Below are positions 38,183 to 48,501 of a stretch of DNA of 64,000 nt, piece by piece. The DNA is from Pseudomonadales bacterium. GTDB lineage: Bacteria; Pseudomonadota; Gammaproteobacteria; Pseudomonadales; Azotimanducaceae. Both the position numbers and the translations under genes were made by a program. How positions within the stretch are numbered: position 1 is the stretch's first letter; every line of letters begins with the position of its first letter. The notes beneath the pieces were generated by a model, which had not been told where the DNA came from, made no database searches, and saw only the letters and a program-made list of their open reading frames with translations. The stretch is taken from assembly GCA_011525295.1 (NCBI GenBank), contig WTGV01000019.1:62001-126000 (forward strand), written 5' to 3'.

Positions 38183-40450
38183 ATGGCAAATTTTGAACTC
38201 AACTCAAAGTGCAGCGTCAAGCACCATCCACTAGTTGGCATTTGTTCGATATTGGGTGTTTGTCTATTCTTACAAACTGGATGTAGCCGCGGTCCGAATC
38301 CTGTAGCTCTCGAAATTGACATTGAAGAAGATACCTCTGCATCGATCACTCTTACAACTACTGAAACCTCTGACCGTGAAGTTTCCTACCAAATCTCGAC
38401 ATTTCCTGAACACGGGTCAATTAGTGGTACTCCCCCGAACATTTACTACTCTCCATCCACAAATTACTTTGGCAGCGATGAGTTCGAGTATGTGACTCTG
38501 CGCAGAAATGGTCGTGTATCCAAACCCGCTAACGTAAAAATAGACATTGCCGCGGTTAATGATCCCCCAGTCGCCGAACCCGTTCAAGCAACAACAGCGG
38601 TCAACATGGTTGTACTGATCGATCCCCAAGCGATTGATGTAGACGGACAAGTCGTTGACTATCAAATCGCGACCCCTCCAGGGTACGGTAAAGTGGAGTT
38701 AAATGGCGCGAAGTTTCGATTCACTCCCAGTACTGGATTTTTGGGCGACGATAGTTTTGAATATGTCGCTATTGACGATTCTGGATTGCGTTCAGCTACT
38801 GCGAAAGTGACCGTTCGAGTTAGCTTACGTCCCCAAGAACAGGTATCGATAGACGAAGACACCGATGGAAGTGAAACTGTCGCTGTACCTAGTGAGCCAT
38901 CCGAGCCAGTAACGACCATACCGGAAGACATAGCTTCAACCAACATACCCGACAACTCTCTTCCCGAAGTTGAAGACTTGGATGTAGTAATGCTTGAGGA
39001 TTCCGATACTCAAGTGGAACTAAAAGCTACTGATACAGATGGAACAGTCTCGCGATTCGGTATCACAACGTTGCCCGCACATGGCACTCTGAGTGGGTCA
39101 GGATCAAAACGAACCTACAGACCCTCCAAGGACTTTTTTGGCACGGATTCGTTTGCTTACGTTGCAATAGACGATCAAGGTGGGGTCTCACAACCCGCCG
39201 TAGTGTCCATTACGATTGATTCGGTCAATGACCGTCCGACCGCGGATTCCTCGACCTGGGTTACCGTCGAAGACAGCACGGGTATATACATTGACTTGCG
39301 AGCACAAGATTCTGACGGTTCTATCTTGTCTTACACGATCGTTCAATCCCCTTCGCATGGCAGAGTCGACGATATTGGAGGTGGTCGCTGGCTCTACATT
39401 CCGCAGGAAAACTTCTCGGGCTATGACACGTTCCATTGGGTCGCAATAGATGATGAAGGTGATCGAAGTCTCGAAGCAACCACTACCGTAACCGTAACCG
39501 AGCAACCCGATCCACCGACGATCCGGTTGCGAAAGACTCAGTTTGAGACGACGGTAGGTACGCAACTAGACATTGACGTTAGAGTCTCCGATCCGGAAAA
39601 CGACGTTGACCGATTTGAAATTAGACAAACTCCGCGTGCTAATGGCAGATTTCACCCCAATAGCGGTACGGTGGATGAGCTAGACTATCTGCGCTTCGAA
39701 GCGACGAAACGCGGGATCAGTACCTACCGTCTAGAGGTGCGTGATCGATCAGGATTAAGTGCTTTCGCTACTTTCACAATCGAAGTAATTAATACACCAC
39801 CGGTCGTGCAGTTGCCAACCCCCAGTTATGATCGATCAGCCGGGGTTGTGAATTTCACCCTGCGAGTTCGTGATCCGGATGGTACCATTCAAAGTTTCGT
39901 GATTCAAACCATCGACAACCGGAGAGCCGATAGCATTAAAGTGAATGGGACAAGTGTCACGGATGCTATTTCTTTTACCACTGGAGGTGCGTGCGAGACT
40001 GATGACGGTGCTTGGTGTAACTTAAACGTGGCCTATAAACCTGACGTAATTGACGGACACTCGCGCCGCATTCGAGTTTACGCTATTGACGATGAGGGAG
40101 CTTCTTCGCCAAAAGACTTTATCAGAATCGAGACGAGACAGCTTCAAGTTGCGCGACATGTCGTGGTAGACGATGACGACGACGATGAGCAATGGCAATC
40201 GCCGAATCCTCGCGTTCCACCCCGTACTCCACCAACACCATCCGATCCTCCTTCGCGACCGCCAAACGACACTAGCAAAACAACACCACCTGATCCGTCA
40301 CAGCCACCTGAAACGACCGAGCCTGAAGATGATGATGACGACAGCTCGTCTTCGAGCGCCTCAGACGCAGCGGTTGTTGATCGTGTCGACGAAGAAGAGA
40401 AAAAGAAGGTAACTAATCCAAACCGAGAAGTGCCCCGCGTACGTAATTAG
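38183..40450 (+). CDS. Cadherin/VCBS-like repeat protein, probable lipoprotein
   Basis: I chose the ATG at 38183, which has AAGGAGGG six bases upstream, over a frame opening at 38096. The 755-residue product has a signal with a lipobox-like LFLQTGC (C34), although position -3 is Gln rather than Leu. Four tandem immunoglobulin-like repeats follow, with the pattern EDT...DxDG...YxI...PxHG...Y-P...FxGxDSFxYVAIDDxG, then two more beta-sandwich regions. The C-terminal 100 residues are a Pro/Thr and Asp/Ser-rich disordered tail (VVDDDDDDEQW, EDDDDDSSSSSASD). A surface adhesion or calcium-binding role is likely by family. A clear terminator follows. Confidence 0.82.
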   Translation: MANFELNSKCSVKHHPLVGICSILGVCLFLQTGCSRGPNPVALEIDIEEDTSASITLTTTETSDREVSYQISTFPEHGSISGTPPNIYYSPSTNYFGSDEFEYVTLRRNGRVSKPANVKIDIAAVNDPPVAEPVQATTAVNMVVLIDPQAIDVDGQVVDYQIATPPGYGKVELNGAKFRFTPSTGFLGDDSFEYVAIDDSGLRSATAKVTVRVSLRPQEQVSIDEDTDGSETVAVPSEPSEPVTTIPEDIASTNIPDNSLPEVEDLDVVMLEDSDTQVELKATDTDGTVSRFGITTLPAHGTLSGSGSKRTYRPSKDFFGTDSFAYVAIDDQGGVSQPAVVSITIDSVNDRPTADSSTWVTVEDSTGIYIDLRAQDSDGSILSYTIVQSPSHGRVDDIGGGRWLYIPQENFSGYDTFHWVAIDDEGDRSLEATTTVTVTEQPDPPTIRLRKTQFETTVGTQLDIDVRVSDPENDVDRFEIRQTPRANGRFHPNSGTVDELDYLRFEATKRGISTYRLEVRDRSGLSAFATFTIEVINTPPVVQLPTPSYDRSAGVVNFTLRVRDPDGTIQSFVIQTIDNRRADSIKVNGTSVTDAISFTTGGACETDDGAWCNLNVAYKPDVIDGHSRRIRVYAIDDEGASSPKDFIRIETRQLQVARHVVVDDDDDDEQWQSPNPRVPPRTPPTPSDPPSRPPNDTSKTTPPDPSQPPETTEPEDDDDDSSSSSASDAAVVDRVDEEEKKKVTNPNREVPRVRN

Positions 40451-40482
40451 TACATCTTCGGACGCTCTCGGACCCTTCACAA

Positions 40483-40512
40483 AAAAGCCGTCTTCAAGAC
40501 GGCTTTTCTTTT
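40483..40512. terminator. Bidirectional Rho-independent terminator
   Basis: GCCGTCTT and AAGACGGC flank a single C and are extended by AAAA/TTTT, giving a strong stem with a T-rich tract on both strands. It lies 30 bases after the repeat lipoprotein and 110 bases beyond the end of the convergent barrel gene, so it can serve both. Confidence 0.9.
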
Positions 40513-40621
40513 AGTTGGTCTAGCGCGACCGCTACGTAGCTCTGGAGTTAATCACCCAGCTGCATAACACCGTTCAACAACAAAGGATTTGTGTTTTGCT
40601 TCAAACTATACATGTTCGTCG

Positions 40622-41191
40622 TTAGAAGCGGTATCGAAAAATCGTGTTGACCGTCTGAGCTTTGGCATCCCCGTAATATTGCGTTACTGAAAATTCAAGC
40701 GAAGCTTTCTCATTGATATGAAGCATTACACCTCCTGAGAGGAACGCATCGGTACCACTATCTTCGCAAGCTACGAAACCACAAAGGTCAACCTCATTCA
40801 CTGAAACCCGTTCAGAATCGACCGAGTAACTAAAAATGCCACCTTTCCAGATACCGGAAATTTGGTTGTTGAGTGGAAGCGTAAACGTACCGCCTAAGGA
40901 GATGTAGGTGTTTCCAACAGTCGATATGTCATAAACGCTTACCGGCACACCCAGGCTATTGAGTATGGAATCTGGGCTAAGTTCGGGTGCAAAATCAACG
41001 AAGCCCTCAATACCGAAACGCTCAGTGATTTGCCAACCCAGTCCACCGCGAAAACCAGCCCCGTCCCCGACTCCGGTTTCGAGATCCTCATCAAAATTGA
41101 TGAATCCGCCAAATACGTACCATGGCGTCTGTTGCGCCGAGCATGGGGCGGCTACTACGAAAAGGGACAAGAGTAAGACTGCAAATTTCAT
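40622..41191 (-). CDS. Small outer-membrane beta-barrel protein
   Basis: This 189-residue protein has a signal peptide (MKFAVLLLSLFVVAAPCSAQ, cut near AQ-QTP) and strand-rich sequence with OmpA-like pattern (WYVFGGFINFDED, GAGFRGGLGWQITERFGIEGFVDFAP). It ends in the terminal-Phe strand NTIFRYRF recognised by the BAM complex. One cysteine pair (DLCGFVACED) occurs in a loop. It is likely an eight-stranded barrel; no specific function is recognisable. Confidence 0.8.
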   Translation of the reverse strand: MKFAVLLLSLFVVAAPCSAQQTPWYVFGGFINFDEDLETGVGDGAGFRGGLGWQITERFGIEGFVDFAPELSPDSILNSLGVPVSVYDISTVGNTYISLGGTFTLPLNNQISGIWKGGIFSYSVDSERVSVNEVDLCGFVACEDSGTDAFLSGGVMLHINEKASLEFSVTQYYGDAKAQTVNTIFRYRF

Positions 41192-41260
41192 GAGATATTA
41201 CCTCGCGTCATCTAATTTGAAAGAGGATTCGAATCCAAACATTGTACGAACAGGTGGAAG

Positions 41261-41286
41261 AAGGCGAGGGGTCACCCTCGCCTTCT
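41261..41286. terminator. Perfect 11-bp hairpin after the protease gene
   Basis: GAAGGCGAGGG (41261-41271) pairs perfectly with CCCTCGCCTTC (41276-41286) around GTCA. It lies 31 bases beyond the stop of the minus-strand protease gene and upstream of the barrel gene. There is no T-run, so it may stop transcription weakly or protect the mRNA end. Confidence 0.5.
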
Positions 41287-41316
41287 AAACCTAGGCACTT
41301 TTTACCGATACTGAGC

Positions 41317-44300
41317 TTAATTAGACGCCGGAAGTTCAACCATCACGTCGCTTGAATAGTCTCCTGTTGTATCGTCGATCGTCATCTCAAATACCAATCG
41401 ATAGTCCCGTGCGTCGGGAGGATCGTACGGACACAACTGATTATCCGTTCTCGTCTCTCCTGCAACATCAATCCAAGCTTGACCAAGACCATTGCGGACC
41501 TGCCATTTTGAGTTATTCACTGTGTAGGAAACATCCTCAATCTGACGATTGTTGAATGATTCACACTGGGTAAAACTAAGAGTGTCCAACTTTATCGAGC
41601 TCGGTTCAACATCCATCGCAACTAAGCGCACTAAATACTGGTCGTATATAAGATCAAGATCTTCAAAGTCCGGTCGCTCAATCGGACTGCTTTCTACTGT
41701 TACTCGTTCAAAGCGATGTATGGAATCTATCCAATCATCGACGACAACGTACGAAAACTTGCCTTGCTGAGTGTATATTCCAAACAACGCATCTACCGCG
41801 TCTCTAAATAGTGGAATTTGATTTCCATATCGATCCGGTTGTTCGTCCGATGACCAGTCGGATACATAAAACGCTCCCGAGTCTTCTTCGTAGGTGACCA
41901 CATAGTTCATAGAGGGAACACGGTACAAGGCGTTCGAGCGACAGAAGACTTCGATGGAAGGATCGCGCGTATTGTGGATACTGTTGATGAGACAGTGTCC
42001 GGAGCCCCAGTCCCAACGAAAAGGACGCCGAATATGAGAGGGGAAGAACTCGAAGGGATTCGATGCGCCCTCAATGTAAAAGCTGTCGATGGCGGCGATT
42101 GGTGTGGGATTTGGGCGGTCTGTTGTAAGATCAAACAAGGCAACTGCCGGACTATTCTGTCCAACAGCGAACAAAAAGTCTCCACTAGCGTCGAGCGTTA
42201 TGCTTGCACCATCGAATCGGTTGGAATTTTCATTGAGACCGGTAATTGTTAACCAAGATGCATGTGTGATTGTGGAAACTACACTTAGCAAGCCCGTCTG
42301 GTCATCTTTACGAAACGTAAAAATTCGATCATCTGAGAGTCCATACAGCAAATTCTGGTTTGGGTCAAACGTTACAGACTGTAAACCCTCCAATTCTAAG
42401 AGCGGTCGATTATCCAGTTTTAAGTCATGGGGCCTTAAAGAGGATGTCACTACTTGTCGAAGCGTCAATTCACAAGGTCCATCGACGCGGTAGGTTGCAA
42501 TCGTTCCCTCTCCAATCTTGTAGATATAACGACCAGTGCCATCGTGCAAAATCTGGGTAGGAGTCTGCCGGAAGTCACTTACTACACTACAATTGGAAAC
42601 CTCCCGAGTATGCTGATCCAATCCCTCGAACACAACAAAGTCAGTAGCTAACGGTGCGTATATCGCCTTACGGGCTGTATTCCAACCTAGCACCGAGAAG
42701 GTGGGGACGTCAACAGCTTCTCCCTCGGCGTCTTCGTAAGGAATCGTTTCAAGTACAACGAGGTCGTCATTGTCATCCTCATCCTCATCTATCGAAGGGA
42801 GTCCAAGTACTAGCAATTCATCCTCGAGCGTTAAAAGTAATTTGTCGAGGTCATTACCAACGATAGTTCCCGCAGTGGGATCGATCAATTCTTCGATGTC
42901 GTGTCCCGTAGGACTGCCAATTTCGTAGTAGTCGCGGCTGCTCCTTATCCAAGAAGGAGGGCGCGCTTCATCCCAGAAAACGTCGATCTCAGTCTGACGG
43001 GTGGAAAATTCCGTCGTATTGCTACGCATTGCTACTTGCACTCTATACTCTGTCCCCGCGTCCGGCTTGAAGATCGCCTCTGGTCTACCGCTGAGGATAA
43101 ATGATCGATCAGTCGAAGTCACGAGATCCCACGCTTCATCGTCGTCGTCGCGTTTGTGAATAGCGAGAAAATACTGATCTGTAGCTTCTCGAAGATTTGC
43201 GTCCTGCCATGTTTCTGTTGAAAACTTCATCCATCCATTGAAACCGGAAACAGGAGTCCACGATCCCCAAACCGATGAATGAACACCTGCGCTCGTAATG
43301 CCGTTGGCGCGTGATTCGTCAGGTGTCGTGGTAGCATATTTCAATTCGAATGTCTCAGTTCCGGTTGTACCACTGATAGGGTGTGGGGTACCGATTTGGT
43401 CATACTCTGGAGTAGCGCCCCAAAGGAATGAATTGCTGGATCTATCTCGTAAATATTCCAAGCCACTATTTCGATGGACCACGATGTAATATGTCGTGCC
43501 ATTAGTGGCATCAAGGACAAACTCCGGGCCGGTCGCAAGGTGTGTGAGAGTACTGAGGGTGGAACCCACAAAAGCGCTCAAAGTGTCGATTTGCGCTTCC
43601 GAGATGCGAAATGTGAATTTGCCAGTGCCAGGAGCTTCCCAAGACCACCAAAGTGAGTGAGAAGTTGTTTCTGCCGGTTCGCCCACTTCGATTGTACGAT
43701 CAACACCACTGCACGGACTACACTTCGTTCTGCTCCCCTGAGCGCCAGAAATCTCAATTGCTTCGGAGAACATATCGTTACTCATCAGAACCGAACTAGA
43801 CGATTCCTCCCAAGACAATTCATAACTCCCTTGAAAATCGGTGTATTCTGAGTTGGAACTGACGCAGATCTTGTACTCTTGGTTCTCGGACACGGGTACG
43901 TCGGCATCATAGTAAGAAGGATCTGAAATTAGACGAAGATTGTCGACTGAATCACCGAGGAAGACAAGAATCTGTGGTGGGTTGTTTGAATATGGAGCGT
44001 CTGCTTCGAACGCCCAAACGCCGGACGAAGGTGCAGTCCAAGTGAACCATGTCGTACCGACGGCTACGTACCCACCAGGTTCACCTCGTTCAACTGTTGC
44101 ATATGCATTATTTCCTGTTACTTCGCCACTTTCGCCGGTGAGTGCAATGCTATCGGCAAAGTCATCGTTAACTGGTTTCGTGTCAAGTTTTTGCCACGTG
44201 AACTCTAGGTCAGGAGCTCGTAAGTTCCCGTAACTATTCACGCGTAAATAGTAGTCTTTATCGGGTTGTAGATAAATCTCATACAGATTGGTAGTCCACA

Positions 44301-47300
44301 TATTTCCGGCGGGTGGTTCAAACATGTTGTCAGTAGAGATTAGTTGGAACGACACGTTCGCGCGACTCGAATCTTGGCTGGTAACTTGAATACCGTATTT
44401 CGCGGCAGTGGTCGATGATAGTTTGTACCACGCGCTTCGAGACTGATCGTAACCCTCTGTGAAATTGAAGAAATCATCAACGTCCCAACCGCGCTGCGTG
44501 ACAAACTCAAACAGCACTTCCATATCGATATAGAGTTCGCCAGGATGGCGGGCACCGGCGGCCAGATCAACAGATACTGTACCGGAATCGCCCGACAACT
44601 CTATTGCGCTTGTGGCGTAGTTGTTCGAAAGCACCGTGGATTTGGCAGGCAAGCTTTGCTCATCCACTAATACATCGACTGAGTCTACGTCGGCATTTGC
44701 ATTCGGACTTGCTACGGACAGATAAAGTTGATGGCTACCGGTCTTCATCTCTGGTGGAAATACCAAAGTTACTTCTTGGTCTTCACCGGATACGACCTCC
44801 CCCAAAAACAGTGGATTTCCAATATAAAAACCGGTTAGATCTTGAACGGTCCCATCCTCTCGCGTGACTTGACTCCCAGGTTGCCACAACGATTCTTCAT
44901 TGTCGAACCAGTAGTCACAATCACCATTACGCTGGTTACGACAAGCAATGTACAGCGCGACTCCTCCCGCAACAAATTCATCGTTGGAAACGGTTAGTTT
45001 AAGTTGAGGTCTTCTAGTATTGGCAGTATTTAAGGTATCCGATTCGAGTTCTATATCCAGTTGCGGGGTAGACTTTCCGATGAACATCCACGACACGGCA
45101 ATGCGCGGCGCGAACTGGTACACATTGTGAGGTATCACCGTAATTCGTTTGGTCCCGGCATCAGGGTTAGCAATGATGAGATATTCCAAGTTATCGACCC
45201 GAGAGCTCGAGACAAATTCGCCACATTCGGTTACATCGCAGTCTTCGTCTGGTCCGAGATACAGATCAAGATCTGCCATCACAGCAGAACCAACGTTGTC
45301 GTTTGGAGGTTCGTCCCACGTTAAGACGATGTCGAGACGGTCTGTGTCTTCTGGCACCTCGATTTCGATGTAGGCATATTCGTCGTTTTCGATTTCACTC
45401 ACCGCGCTATGGCTTGACCAGTCGTCGTCTGGACCTTGCGTGATCGCGGTTCTTGCCGAAACCGAGCCCATCCCATATTGGTTATTGAAGTATCCGGTAC
45501 CGTGTGTGTTCGTTCTGGGGGCGAACGCTTCTAGGTCGAAATATGCGTCCGGTTTAATCGCGGTCGCCATGAGTTGTGCGCGCACTAGCGCAGGATTCGT
45601 TTTAAAACCGTCATCCGTTCCCATTAAAAGAGTTGCTATACCAGCAACTGCGGGTGATGACATACTCGTACCGTCTTTGGAGACGTAACCTGATGTCGCG
45701 CCATTACCGTCTGCGGCAAGCACTCGGTCGCCAGTCATACCCACTTTCGGAAGCATTCGTCCGTCCGACGCCGGACCTAGGCTACTACTATAGTCAGCAA
45801 ATAGTGTATCGGTCAACCATGCTACCGGGAGCGCGTTCTTCGCGGACCCGTATTCAGAGTACCCAAAAGATCGTGCATTACCCTGGGAAACAACATACAC
45901 TTGGTCGTGATTCCAGACTGCCCAATCTAACTTTTTCGCACCGAGCCAATACCCTGTGTCTCTGGTAACTGAACTTAGACTCATGTTGATCACATTGGGT
46001 TTCATTGCAGCGGACTCCGGACCGTTCCACTCGCACGAAGATTCTTTGGTAAAGTAATCCATGGCTTTGAGAATAGAAGTAGTCCGTGCCCCACGACGAA
46101 GAGGGTCCTTGATAAAAACCTTGGCAAATCGAATGTGTCTCACACCAGGTGCAACCCCGGCTCGGCTTCGGTTTTCTACTCCAGAACCGGCAAGAATGCT
46201 CGTCACGTGGGTACCGTGTCCGACGACATCAACCCAAAGATCATCTGTGTCTAGTTGTCCCGTGTCTAAAGTTTGAAAACTTTCGCCACAAATGCTACTG
46301 CCGGACACTCGTCGGGAAGCAGAAATGTCGGGGTGAGATAGATTTAAACCGGTATCCATGACCCCGATGGTGACGTTCTGCCCTGCGACCCCGGTAAACC
46401 GACCATTCACTCCTGTGTGTGTTCTAAGTCCATCTGCGCCGGAAACGGGCACTGCAGAGTCAAGGGTCAGTTCTAGAGTTCCAACAGGTTCGACGGTTTG
46501 CACAAAATCCCATTCAGCAAGTTCAATTAACTTTCCATAGGGCACTGAGGCTACTAGAACTCGAATCGTTGGGTCCCAGTGTTCGATCTCTGCGCCAAGT
46601 TTCTCAATTTCGCTTCGCCAGTGTGAGAGGTTCGAAGTGGTCATGAGCGTAATAAACACGTCTTTGTTTTCAGAGCCAACGCTGGCATGAATTTCCTCTC
46701 GGAAGTTGGGACCGATTTTTTCGCTGATCGGCTTATTTCCTAGCGCGAGGACTGCCTCATGCGCTAGCAACTTCTTCAAACTGTCAATATTTCGAGGTAG
46801 TTGAACCCGTCGATATTCATTACCGCCTTCATATATTTCGACTTTAAGCGATCTGAAGGTATCGCGTTCGACGTTGTGCAAAAGATTTGGATTGAGTTGA
46901 ACCCACGCATAGAAATAGTCCCGGTCTGAACTCTCTTCGGAGTTTGGAAACGAGATGGTAGAAGCGTCCTTGGTGAACCATGATAGGCTGGGATGAGTGT
47001 TAACGTCAACCGAAGGTGTCTTCGCGAGTTTGCCTTTTTTCATTTCACCTCGAAAGTCGGTGAGTTCAAATGTCTTTAACCCGACATTGACCGATTCCGT
47101 ACTTTCGTTGGACGAACGATTTGTGCTCTCAACTGAAGCTAATTCGGGAGTCTCTTCCGAGAAGTGCTGAGACTTGTCTAATTGACTCTTGCTTCCGGTC
47201 TGGAGGTTTGATGTATCCGGTTTGGAAGTGTGTTCGAATTCAGTATCTGATATCTCCTGAGACTGTTCAGGCTTAAATATCACCTGATGTAAAAACACAC

Positions 47301-47358
47301 TGAGGCAAACCAAACCCACAAGGGCAAAGCAAGAAATGGCGACACGAATACGTTGCAT
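41317..47358 (-). CDS. Giant subtilisin-like (S8) serine protease with PPC-type repeats and propeller-like C-terminus
   Basis: This 2013-residue exported protein has an N-terminal hydrophobic segment (residues 8-28). A propeptide runs to about 300, then an S8 domain with catalytic Asp335 (VMDTGLNLSHPD), His381 (VGHGTHV) and Ser565 (DGTSMSSP). Beyond about 650 come repeated beta-sandwich units like prepeptidase C-terminal domains (NDDFADSIALTGESGEVTGN; NDMFSEAIEISGAQGS) with GEP and SVWGSW/FTWTAP-type strands. The last part (about 1560-1850) has repeats such as RYIYKIGEGTIATY, NLLYGLSDDRIFTF and DFLFAVGQNSPAVALF, which look like a beta-propeller. No C-terminal sorting motif (LPxTG, PEP-CTERM) is visible. 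It probably degrades or binds extracellular polymers. Confidence 0.9.
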   Translation of the reverse strand: MQRIRVAISCFALVGLVCLSVFLHQVIFKPEQSQEISDTEFEHTSKPDTSNLQTGSKSQLDKSQHFSEETPELASVESTNRSSNESTESVNVGLKTFELTDFRGEMKKGKLAKTPSVDVNTHPSLSWFTKDASTISFPNSEESSDRDYFYAWVQLNPNLLHNVERDTFRSLKVEIYEGGNEYRRVQLPRNIDSLKKLLAHEAVLALGNKPISEKIGPNFREEIHASVGSENKDVFITLMTTSNLSHWRSEIEKLGAEIEHWDPTIRVLVASVPYGKLIELAEWDFVQTVEPVGTLELTLDSAVPVSGADGLRTHTGVNGRFTGVAGQNVTIGVMDTGLNLSHPDISASRRVSGSSICGESFQTLDTGQLDTDDLWVDVVGHGTHVTSILAGSGVENRSRAGVAPGVRHIRFAKVFIKDPLRRGARTTSILKAMDYFTKESSCEWNGPESAAMKPNVINMSLSSVTRDTGYWLGAKKLDWAVWNHDQVYVVSQGNARSFGYSEYGSAKNALPVAWLTDTLFADYSSSLGPASDGRMLPKVGMTGDRVLAADGNGATSGYVSKDGTSMSSPAVAGIATLLMGTDDGFKTNPALVRAQLMATAIKPDAYFDLEAFAPRTNTHGTGYFNNQYGMGSVSARTAITQGPDDDWSSHSAVSEIENDEYAYIEIEVPEDTDRLDIVLTWDEPPNDNVGSAVMADLDLYLGPDEDCDVTECGEFVSSSRVDNLEYLIIANPDAGTKRITVIPHNVYQFAPRIAVSWMFIGKSTPQLDIELESDTLNTANTRRPQLKLTVSNDEFVAGGVALYIACRNQRNGDCDYWFDNEESLWQPGSQVTREDGTVQDLTGFYIGNPLFLGEVVSGEDQEVTLVFPPEMKTGSHQLYLSVASPNANADVDSVDVLVDEQSLPAKSTVLSNNYATSAIELSGDSGTVSVDLAAGARHPGELYIDMEVLFEFVTQRGWDVDDFFNFTEGYDQSRSAWYKLSSTTAAKYGIQVTSQDSSRANVSFQLISTDNMFEPPAGNMWTTNLYEIYLQPDKDYYLRVNSYGNLRAPDLEFTWQKLDTKPVNDDFADSIALTGESGEVTGNNAYATVERGEPGGYVAVGTTWFTWTAPSSGVWAFEADAPYSNNPPQILVFLGDSVDNLRLISDPSYYDADVPVSENQEYKICVSSNSEYTDFQGSYELSWEESSSSVLMSNDMFSEAIEISGAQGSRTKCSPCSGVDRTIEVGEPAETTSHSLWWSWEAPGTGKFTFRISEAQIDTLSAFVGSTLSTLTHLATGPEFVLDATNGTTYYIVVHRNSGLEYLRDRSSNSFLWGATPEYDQIGTPHPISGTTGTETFELKYATTTPDESRANGITSAGVHSSVWGSWTPVSGFNGWMKFSTETWQDANLREATDQYFLAIHKRDDDDEAWDLVTSTDRSFILSGRPEAIFKPDAGTEYRVQVAMRSNTTEFSTRQTEIDVFWDEARPPSWIRSSRDYYEIGSPTGHDIEELIDPTAGTIVGNDLDKLLLTLEDELLVLGLPSIDEDEDDNDDLVVLETIPYEDAEGEAVDVPTFSVLGWNTARKAIYAPLATDFVVFEGLDQHTREVSNCSVVSDFRQTPTQILHDGTGRYIYKIGEGTIATYRVDGPCELTLRQVVTSSLRPHDLKLDNRPLLELEGLQSVTFDPNQNLLYGLSDDRIFTFRKDDQTGLLSVVSTITHASWLTITGLNENSNRFDGASITLDASGDFLFAVGQNSPAVALFDLTTDRPNPTPIAAIDSFYIEGASNPFEFFPSHIRRPFRWDWGSGHCLINSIHNTRDPSIEVFCRSNALYRVPSMNYVVTYEEDSGAFYVSDWSSDEQPDRYGNQIPLFRDAVDALFGIYTQQGKFSYVVVDDWIDSIHRFERVTVESSPIERPDFEDLDLIYDQYLVRLVAMDVEPSSIKLDTLSFTQCESFNNRQIEDVSYTVNNSKWQVRNGLGQAWIDVAGETRTDNQLCPYDPPDARDYRLVFEMTIDDTTGDYSSDVMVELPASN

Positions 47359-47575
47359 CGAAAGATCTCCTCCTTAGATTAGGAACTTAAAGTATTGGAC
47401 GGTTTCTCTAAACCTATTATGGCACGAACTATGTAAGAAAGTTCTACAAAGGGTCACTATTTTGTTGATATCTCAAGAATGTAAGCCCCTGTTTAGAACA
47501 AAAAGATTGCGCCCAATTCGAATATAGGTTACGTTATTTATTGCGTACTGGATACTGACGAACTGTCGACTATCA

Positions 47576-48436
47576 TCAATTTTCATCAGAATCCGACGAA
47601 GGAACAAGTGCTTCTTTTCGAAATTCCCATTCACGGACTATTTCGAGTAAGTCTAAAGATTCGCGCATTGATGGCGGGAACGCTGAAAAGGGTGATGCTA
47701 AGTCGACAATGCTTTTCGCGGCTTCGTCGAGTACCTCATGTCCAGAAGAACGTACTACTCGAGTCTCTTTCACCGAACCGTCGGGTTTGATCGAAACGTA
47801 GAGTCGCAACTTTCCGTAAAGTTTTTTCTCGACAGCTTCCTGAGGATAGTTCAACTGTCCAATCGCCTGTACTTTCTTCAACCATGCTTTAAGGTAGAAC
47901 TCTTCCTCGGTATTTGTCGCGTCATCGACTTCCACATTTCGCACGGTTTCTTCACTTGACTGTTCCCGAGCAATCGCGGTGGCAGTATTGAGCAATTCAT
48001 GCATCGATACTTCGGGATGCTCGTTCGATGTTGGATTTGGTTCGAGAACATTGACTATATCAGTAGGCGTTTCTGTAATTTCGACGTTCGGTACCGCGGT
48101 TTCGATCGGTTCATCAAAGTTTAGGTTTGAGTCTCTTTCGAGCTGCGCAATGCTGCTCTCTGGGTGAGTGCTCGTCTGTTCTGATACAGGCTCTGGGGTT
48201 GTGTTGGTCACGTTAGGTTCAAGGATTTCGGTGCTGTTGTCGATCTCTTGTTCGGGAGCACTAGTTATCACACTCGGCGAAGTAGATTGAGGAACGAGTT
48301 GAACATTTAATACGCGTGGTTCTTGATCACGCGATTCAAACCGAAAGTCGATCGCAAAAATGACTAGCGTGTGGAAGATCACAGATCCGATGAACGCGAT
48401 CACCAATAGTCTTGAGTCCTTGTGAGTCAACTTCAT
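47576..48436 (-). CDS. tonB: TonB energy transducer
   Basis: This 286-residue protein has an N-terminal membrane anchor (LLVIAFIGSVIFHTLVIFAI), a Pro/Thr/Glu-rich periplasmic spacer and the conserved C-terminal domain: AIGQLNYPQEAVEKKLYGKLRLYVSIKPDGSVKETRVVRSSGHEVLDEAAKSIV. It couples the inner-membrane proton motive force to outer-membrane receptors through ExbB and ExbD, which are not adjacent. The order gshB-tonB matches gammaproteobacterial chromosomes in which yqgE follows next. Confidence 0.93.
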   Translation of the reverse strand: MKLTHKDSRLLVIAFIGSVIFHTLVIFAIDFRFESRDQEPRVLNVQLVPQSTSPSVITSAPEQEIDNSTEILEPNVTNTTPEPVSEQTSTHPESSIAQLERDSNLNFDEPIETAVPNVEITETPTDIVNVLEPNPTSNEHPEVSMHELLNTATAIAREQSSEETVRNVEVDDATNTEEEFYLKAWLKKVQAIGQLNYPQEAVEKKLYGKLRLYVSIKPDGSVKETRVVRSSGHEVLDEAAKSIVDLASPFSAFPPSMRESLDLLEIVREWEFRKEALVPSSDSDEN

Positions 48437-48501
48437 GACGTGTGATTCACTGTTTCCAGTTCTGGCGTGTGATTTGTCTATTCATCGTTGTCGATTTACG
48501 A

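Noticed and set aside
41225-41245. tRNA-like GATTCGAATCC near 41230
   Set aside because: The T-loop-like sequence has no matching acceptor stem, anticodon arm or CCA region nearby. I found no tRNA or rRNA gene in the window.
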